Source: an uncultured Bacilli bacterium (GTDB lineage: Bacteria; Bacillota_I; Bacilli_A; RF39; UBA660). Taken from it: a stretch of DNA of 9,855 nt. The translations under genes were made by a program, and so were the position numbers. This document shows, one piece after another, positions 6,539-9,855 of this stretch. The stretch is taken from assembly GCA_944329255.1 (NCBI GenBank), contig CALVIA010000036.1, forward strand, positions 1 through 9,855, given 5' to 3'. The first letter of the stretch is position 1, and every line of letters starts with the position of its first letter. The notes under the pieces were generated by a model. The model was not told the DNA's origin and searched no databases. It saw only the letters and a list, made by a program, of their open reading frames with translations.

Positions 6539-7432
6539 ATTTTTTTTAAATAAATTAATAATAAAGTTATAAATTTTTTTAAATAGTTTTGTAAAAAATG
6601 AAATTTTATTTTCATTGATATTATCTTCATTATTTATGTTATCTTCATCTTTAATGTCATTATCATTATTTATGTTATCTTCATCTTTAATATCATCATT
6701 ATCATTATTTATGTTATCTTCATCTTTAATATCATCATTATCATTAATATTATCATCTTTATTAATTGTATCTTTTTCTATAAAATTATTTAAATTATTT
6801 TTACTCATTATTTCCTCATAATTTTTATATGAATAATTTTGATCTACAACCATATTGTCTATTTTATTACTTCTTATGTAGTTTGTTTCTCCTCCATATT
6901 GCCAAACTCCATAGTTACCATATTTATTTCTGCTTGGCTTTTCTTTTCCCCAATATGCAAGCCAGAAATCATATTTTTTACTTAATTCATTATAATTCAT
7001 ATAATTATTAGCCCAATTTAAATTACAGTATACTCCAGCATAACCTTTTTTACTTTCAATGTATTCACAAAAACCTTTTATAGCACTATCTATTTGTTCT
7101 TTAGTTGCTTTTTGTTGATAATAATTATCTTCTACATCTATATATATTGGATATTGAAATTTTTTATTTTTAAGGCAGTTATTGTATAAAAATTCTGCTT
7201 CTTTTTTCCCTTCATTATATGATGTTGCTCTTGAAAAATAATATACACCAACACTTAAATTATTAGCAACAGCATTTTTATAATGTTGTTCAAATCTATC
7301 GTCTTTGTTTAATGACTTGTTAGCAGATCCAGTAAATCCTCCTCTAATTATAACAAATTTTACATTTTCTTCTTTAACAACTTTAAAATTTAATTTATTT
7401 TGAAAAGTGCTTATATCTATTCCCATTTTCAT
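6530..7432 (-). CDS. GH25 lysozyme with acidic repeats and cationic C-terminus
   Basis: A 300-residue muramidase that cleaves the MurNAc-GlcNAc bond of peptidoglycan. The GH25 domain fills about 1-210: MGIDIST at the N-terminus (catalytic-site Asp), VGVYYFSRA, the PIYIDVED strand carrying the DxE acid pair, AGVYCNLNW, FWLAYWG, YGVWQYG and the late VDQN. There is no signal peptide, as in phage endolysins that leave through a holin. The tail is odd: an Asp/Asn/Ile-rich linker with 12-13-residue repeats (KDEDNINND, about 230-267), then a Lys/Phe/Ile-rich amphipathic helix (276-300, ISFFTKLFKKIYNFI and onward) instead of a known wall-binding domain. Its ATG overlaps the holin stop as ATGA; AAGGGG lies 11 nt upstream. 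ATG 7426 (MGID) is an alternative start. Phage origin is inferred. Confidence 0.92.
   Translation of the reverse strand: MKMGIDISTFQNKLNFKVVKEENVKFVIIRGGFTGSANKSLNKDDRFEQHYKNAVANNLSVGVYYFSRATSYNEGKKEAEFLYNNCLKNKKFQYPIYIDVEDNYYQQKATKEQIDSAIKGFCEYIESKKGYAGVYCNLNWANNYMNYNELSKKYDFWLAYWGKEKPSRNKYGNYGVWQYGGETNYIRSNKIDNMVVDQNYSYKNYEEIMSKNNLNNFIEKDTINKDDNINDNDDIKDEDNINNDNDDIKDEDNINNDNDIKDEDNINNEDNINENKISFFTKLFKKIYNFIINLFKKNKK
6631..6744. repeat. Three tandem 36/39-bp repeats inside the lysozyme gene
   Basis: Units begin with TATTTATGTTATCTTCATCT at 6631, 6667 and 6706, with lengths of 36, 39 and 39 bp. The two 39-bp copies are identical over the unit; the first lacks one codon and has one substitution (TAATGTC for TAATATC). 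All keep the reading frame and encode 12-13 acidic residues (DDIKDEDNINNDN-like). A degenerate partial copy flanks the left side (about 6615-6630). The near-identity suggests recent expansion, so copy number may vary between strains. Confidence 0.9.
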
Positions 7433-7701
7433 AATTTATTAACCCCTTCTTTTTTATTAAATCTTAATTTGTTAATATTTGCAAATAAATCATATATTCC
7501 ACCTGCTGCAATACCTGATAATGAAATTGATAAAGAAAAATCTTTAGTCACTATATAATATATAATTGTTACTATTATTCCAATTAAAAGATTTTGAATA
7601 GGTATTAGATTACTATTAAACCATTTTATTTTTTTTGCTATTTCACCACATATCAGTGTAATAATAATTGAAGAAATTCCTATTATATAATTCATTTCCA
7701 T
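7429..7701 (-). CDS. Phage-type holin, small membrane protein
   Basis: A 90-residue protein with three hydrophobic segments: YIIGISSIIITLICGEIA (about 5-22), LIPIQNLLIGIIVTIIYYIV (32-51) and a shorter one around LSISLSGIAAGGIYDLF (56-72). A Lys/Arg-rich tail, NKLRFNKKEG, follows. This matches small phage holins of Clostridia and Bacilli, which carry a GxxxxGxxxLF-like motif before a basic end. Holins open the membrane so that an endolysin without a signal peptide reaches the wall, and the next gene is exactly that, with a 4-nt ATGA overlap. GGGGGTGA lies just before ATG 7701; a second in-frame ATG at 7695 is possible. No phage structural genes flank it. The holin family call rests on size, topology and context. 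Confidence 0.75.
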   Translation of the reverse strand: MEMNYIIGISSIIITLICGEIAKKIKWFNSNLIPIQNLLIGIIVTIIYYIVTKDFSLSISLSGIAAGGIYDLFANINKLRFNKKEGVNKL

Positions 7702-7718
7702 ATTCTCACCCCCAATAT

Positions 7719-7747
7719 AATATAGTGCTTTATTTGATTTTTGAATA
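7719..7747 (-). promoter_or_regulatory. Weak candidate promoter of the holin-lysozyme cassette
   Basis: On the minus strand TATTCA (complement of 7742-7747), 17 bp and TATATT (complement of 7719-7724) lie so that the -10 ends 17 nt before the holin ATG, the same geometry as other genes here. The -35 matches only 3/6. Another TATAAT (complement of 7750-7755) lies upstream. Support comes mainly from position after a terminator. Confidence 0.3.
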
Positions 7748-7762
7748 TAATTATAGACTAAA

Positions 7763-7798
7763 AAAAAATAAAAATTTATAACTAAATTTTTATTTTTT
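7763..7798 (-). terminator. Terminator of MurE 2
   Basis: A 16-bp perfect A/T-only stem (7763-7778 with 7783-7798) closes a 4-nt loop holding part of the MurE 2 TAG stop (complement of 7782-7784). On the minus strand it runs into nine T (complement of 7760-7768). It separates MurE 2 from the holin-lysozyme pair. Lack of G/C pairs may make it leaky. Confidence 0.7.
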
Positions 7799-9206
7799 CT
7801 TTTAAAGCTTTTTTAGCTTCTTCTATATCATTAAAATAAATTTTTCCATCTTTTAAGGTTTCATATGTTTCATTTCCTTTTCCTAAAATTAAAATCATAT
7901 CTCCTTTTTTTGCAATATCAATAGCGTATTTGATTGCTTCTTTTCTATCAACAATTTTTATATATTTATCTTTTTTATTTTTTACTTCACTTATTAAGTC
8001 ATTAATTATTTCATTTGGATCTTCACTTCGTGGATCTTCATAAGTAAATATTACTAAATCAGCATTATCAACTAATATTTTTCCCATGACAGGTCTTTTT
8101 AGTTTATCTCTTTCTCCAGCTGATCCAGCAACAATTATTGTTCTTTTAGCTTTTAACATTTTAGTTAATTCGAATAAATTTAAATATCCGTTAGGAGTAT
8201 GTGCATAATCAACAATTACTTTAAAATCTTGTCCTAATTTTATATCATTCATTCTTCCGTCTACATATAAATTTGATAAGTCTAATTTATTTATATCTAT
8301 ATTCATAGAAAGTAATACTGATAATGCAGCAGTTAAATTATATACATTAAACATACCTAGTAGAGGTGATTTTATTTTATATTTAGTTTTATTATAAATT
8401 AAATCAAAAGTTGTATTATGAGTTGTAATTTTTACATTTTCAAATCTAAAATCAGCATTTTTATTTTTTCCATAATAATAAACTTTTCCATTACAAATTT
8501 TTTCAATTTCTTTTGAATATTTATCATCAATGTTTAAAAAAGAAATTCCATCTTTTTTTGTTTGTTTAAATAAAATTGATTTTGCTTTTAAATAATTTTC
8601 CATAGTTTTGTGAAAATTTAAATGTTCGTGTGTAAGGTTAGTAAAAACTGAATAATCAAATTCAATATTTTCACACCTTCCTTGTGCTAATCCTTCACTT
8701 CCTGTTTCTATTGAAACATATTTACAATCATTATTATAAAAATTATATAAAAATCTATTTAAATGTTCGGAAGTTGGCGTAGTATTATTTGAATTATCTT
8801 TATAATTTGGGCATTCTACTCCGTTAGTTCCAATGTATCCACATTTAGATATTTGATTTAATAATTGATATATAATTGTAGCTGTTGATGTTTTTCCATC
8901 AGTTCCTGTAATTCCAATCATTTTCATTTTTGTACTTGGATAATCATAAAATTTTGTACAAATATTAGCTAGATTTTTATTTATATTTTTGACTATTATT
9001 TGTGGTAAAGTTGAATTTACTTCATGTTCTACAATAAGTGCTTTTGCACCTTTTCTTTTAGCTTCATCAACAAAATCATGTCTATCAGCATTAAAACCTT
9101 TTATACAAACAAAAAGATCTCCTTCATTTATTTCTTTAGTATTTGTTTTGATATCTTTAACTAGTGTTTCATAATTAGTATCAAATACTTCATTTAATTT
9201 TTTCAT
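7782..9206 (-). CDS. murE: MurE 2: Mur ligase paralogue with altered substrate motifs
   Basis: A 474-residue cytoplasmic ATP-dependent ligase, clearly MurE-like: TNTKEINEGDLFVCIKG (21-37), P-loop GTDGKTST (101-108), NTTP (141-144), Lys209 in AKSILF (expected carbamyl-lysine), YAHTPNG (334-340), GERDKLKRPVMG (364-375). It differs from MurE 1 at the substrate site: IETGSEGL (166-173) with Arg177 replaces MEVSSHAL, EDPR (390-393) replaces DNPR, and GKGNE (442-446) replaces GKGHE; DRHDF replaces DGHDF near the N-terminus. An SSEGL-type variant exists in other Firmicute MurE-like proteins, as I recall. The changes leave open which amino acid it adds. SD GGTGA (complement of 9211-9215) is 4 nt from ATG 9206. 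It has its own promoter and terminator. Family is certain, substrate unknown. Confidence 0.92.
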   Translation of the reverse strand: MKKLNEVFDTNYETLVKDIKTNTKEINEGDLFVCIKGFNADRHDFVDEAKRKGAKALIVEHEVNSTLPQIIVKNINKNLANICTKFYDYPSTKMKMIGITGTDGKTSTATIIYQLLNQISKCGYIGTNGVECPNYKDNSNNTTPTSEHLNRFLYNFYNNDCKYVSIETGSEGLAQGRCENIEFDYSVFTNLTHEHLNFHKTMENYLKAKSILFKQTKKDGISFLNIDDKYSKEIEKICNGKVYYYGKNKNADFRFENVKITTHNTTFDLIYNKTKYKIKSPLLGMFNVYNLTAALSVLLSMNIDINKLDLSNLYVDGRMNDIKLGQDFKVIVDYAHTPNGYLNLFELTKMLKAKRTIIVAGSAGERDKLKRPVMGKILVDNADLVIFTYEDPRSEDPNEIINDLISEVKNKKDKYIKIVDRKEAIKYAIDIAKKGDMILILGKGNETYETLKDGKIYFNDIEEAKKALKEKIKI

Positions 9207-9221
9207 ACAATCACCAGGTTA

Positions 9222-9251
9222 ATTATAACATTTAATTTACAATTAAGTAAA
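9222..9251 (-). promoter_or_regulatory. Probable promoter of MurE 2
   Basis: On the minus strand TATAAT (complement of 9222-9227) ends 15 nt before the MurE 2 ATG. The best -35 is TTTACT (complement of 9246-9251, 18-bp gap), 4/6 to consensus. The predicted leader is about 8-9 nt. Confidence 0.45.
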
Positions 9252-9254
9252 TTA
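9233..9254. repeat. Inverted repeat over the MurE 2 -35 region
   Basis: TAATTTAC (9233-9240), 6 nt, GTAAATTA (9247-9254): perfect 8-bp arms that overlap the candidate -35 box of MurE 2. It could be a repressor site. The sequence is AT-rich and chance is not excluded. Confidence 0.35.
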
Positions 9255-9373
9255 TAATAATAAAATTAATGAAATTAATAATAGGTTATACATGTTAAAA
9301 ATGATTTAATATATAGGATATAAGAAAGTTAAAAAATTTTTATATTTTCATATAATATAAAAAGAATGAGTGC

Positions 9374-9403
9374 TTGACAAATACTTCTGTAAAAGTATAT
9401 ACT
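9374..9403 (+). promoter_or_regulatory. Strong sigma-A promoter of the pilin-like gene
   Basis: TTGACA (9374-9379, full consensus), 18 bp, TATACT (9398-9403). A TATATA at 9396-9401 with a 16-bp gap is an alternative -10. The leader would be about 27 nt, longer than for the other genes here. Two inverted repeats lie within it (see the neighbouring entry). Confidence 0.75.
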
Positions 9404-9415
9404 ATAAGTATAGTA
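9381..9415. promoter_or_regulatory. Paired inverted repeats in the pilin promoter
   Basis: ATACTT-6-AAGTAT (9381-9398) fills the gap between -35 and -10. TACTATA-AG-TATAGTA (9400-9415) covers the -10 end and start point. Both share the AGTAT/ATACT core, so one dimeric regulator could bind the two adjacent sites. No regulator gene is nearby. Confidence 0.4.
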
Positions 9416-9436
9416 AGAAAGTAGGGAGATTGTGAT

Positions 9437-9855
9437 ATGAAGAAAAATGCGTTTACATTAGTAGAATTACTTGCTGTAATAGTAATATTAGCAGTAATAT
9501 TAGTAATAGCAGTGCCACAAGTATTGGATACAATTACATCATCAAAAAAAGGAAGTATAGAATCAACAGTAAAATTAATAGCAAATACAGCAGAGAAAAA
9601 ATATGCAGAGATGTTAATAAATGGAGAAACTGTAACAAATACATTAAATTGTAATGAAGTAGTTGAATTAAGTACAAATGATTATTCAAATTGTACAGTT
9701 TCATTTGATAGTACTGGAAAAGCAAGTGTAACAGTAACAGGAATAGGGAAATTTGAAGGATATGCATGTACAAATGGAACAAAAGAAAATCCTAATTGTT
9801 TTAATGTAACTGAAACTAAAGTATTATTAAATTATATAAATTATTTATACAATAC
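9437..9855 (+). CDS. Type IV pilin-like (prepilin) protein, 3' end outside window
   Basis: The first 139 codons are open to the window edge. The N-terminus is a class III prepilin signal: MKKNA followed by FTLVELLAVIVILAVILVIAVPQV, with Phe at mature position 1, Glu at position 5 and a single hydrophobic helix (about 6-28) for membrane anchoring and filament packing. The processing site is Ala-Phe rather than the usual Gly-Phe. The globular part shows EKKYAEML and four Cys (72, 86, 111, 121) that could form two disulfides outside the cell. SD GGGAGA (9424-9429) is 7 nt before ATG 9437. Codons favour A endings (GCA, ACA, GTA, ATA) more than the neighbouring genes, which use many T endings. No other pilus gene is visible; more may lie to the right. 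It could be a ComGC-like pseudopilin or a surface pilin. Confidence 0.9.
   Translation, partial: MKKNAFTLVELLAVIVILAVILVIAVPQVLDTITSSKKGSIESTVKLIANTAEKKYAEMLINGETVTNTLNCNEVVELSTNDYSNCTVSFDSTGKASVTVTGIGKFEGYACTNGTKENPNCFNVTETKVLLNYINYLYN

Noticed and set aside
6631..6744. Short tandem units as a CRISPR-like array
   Set aside because: Units are contiguous with no unique spacers and encode in-frame protein repeats.
6615..6821. Plus-strand open frame rich in Ser/Leu repeats
   Set aside because: It is the antisense reading of the acidic repeats of the lysozyme tail; no SD, and the minus frame has a clear domain.
9534..9782. Minus-strand Leu-rich open frame opposite the pilin gene
   Set aside because: Shadow of the prepilin coding strand caused by A-ending codons; no SD or family features.
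23..9855. Mycoplasma code (TGA as Trp)
   Set aside because: TGG encodes conserved Trp in CotJB and others, TGA ends the arginase and holin genes, and no frame needs TGA read-through.

Overview
The window is very AT-rich DNA from a bacterium that uses the standard code: TGG encodes Trp, and TGA is a working stop at the ends of the arginase and holin genes. The cotJ spore-coat genes, AGGAGG-type ribosome sites, a YkpA-type ABC-F protein and two MurE ligases point to a low-GC, spore-forming Firmicute, probably one of the uncultured gut Bacilli or Clostridia with small genomes. The lineage is an inference. The window looks chromosomal, and no integrase, transposase, phage structural gene, tRNA, rRNA or CRISPR array is visible.

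Layout, left to right. (1) 23-1018, minus: a two-gene cotJ operon whose first gene is a single-frame fusion of CotJA-like and CotJB domains, followed by cotJC. (2) 1127-1774, plus: a six-segment membrane protein of unknown function behind a near-consensus sigma-A promoter. (3) 1809-3173, plus: a compact MurE ligase with the DNPR diaminopimelate motif. (4) 3179-3940, minus: an unrecognised 253-residue protein, with a tentative resemblance to ADP-ribosyltransferase-like folds. (5) 4055-6524, plus: a divergent arginase translationally coupled to a YkpA/YbiT-type ABC-F ATPase. (6) 6530-7701, minus: a holin plus GH25 lysozyme cassette; the lysozyme carries acidic tandem repeats and a cationic amphipathic C-terminus. 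(7) 7782-9206, minus: a second MurE paralogue with altered substrate motifs. (8) 9437 to the right edge, plus: a type IV pilin-like (prepilin) gene, cut by the window end, behind a TTGACA promoter full of inverted repeats.

Cell-envelope work is the common thread: two ligases that build the peptidoglycan stem peptide, a muramidase that cuts the glycan with its holin, a pilin, and spore-coat proteins. No pathway-level operon joins them; most genes have their own promoter and terminator. Packing is tight. Four AT-only or nearly AT-only hairpin terminators overlap stop codons, two of them shared by convergent genes, and several promoters place the -10 box only 15-19 nt before the ATG. The strongest leads are the two unlike MurE enzymes in one neighbourhood, the CotJA-CotJB fusion, the unusual lysozyme tail, the substrate-site changes in the arginase and the unknown 253-residue protein.
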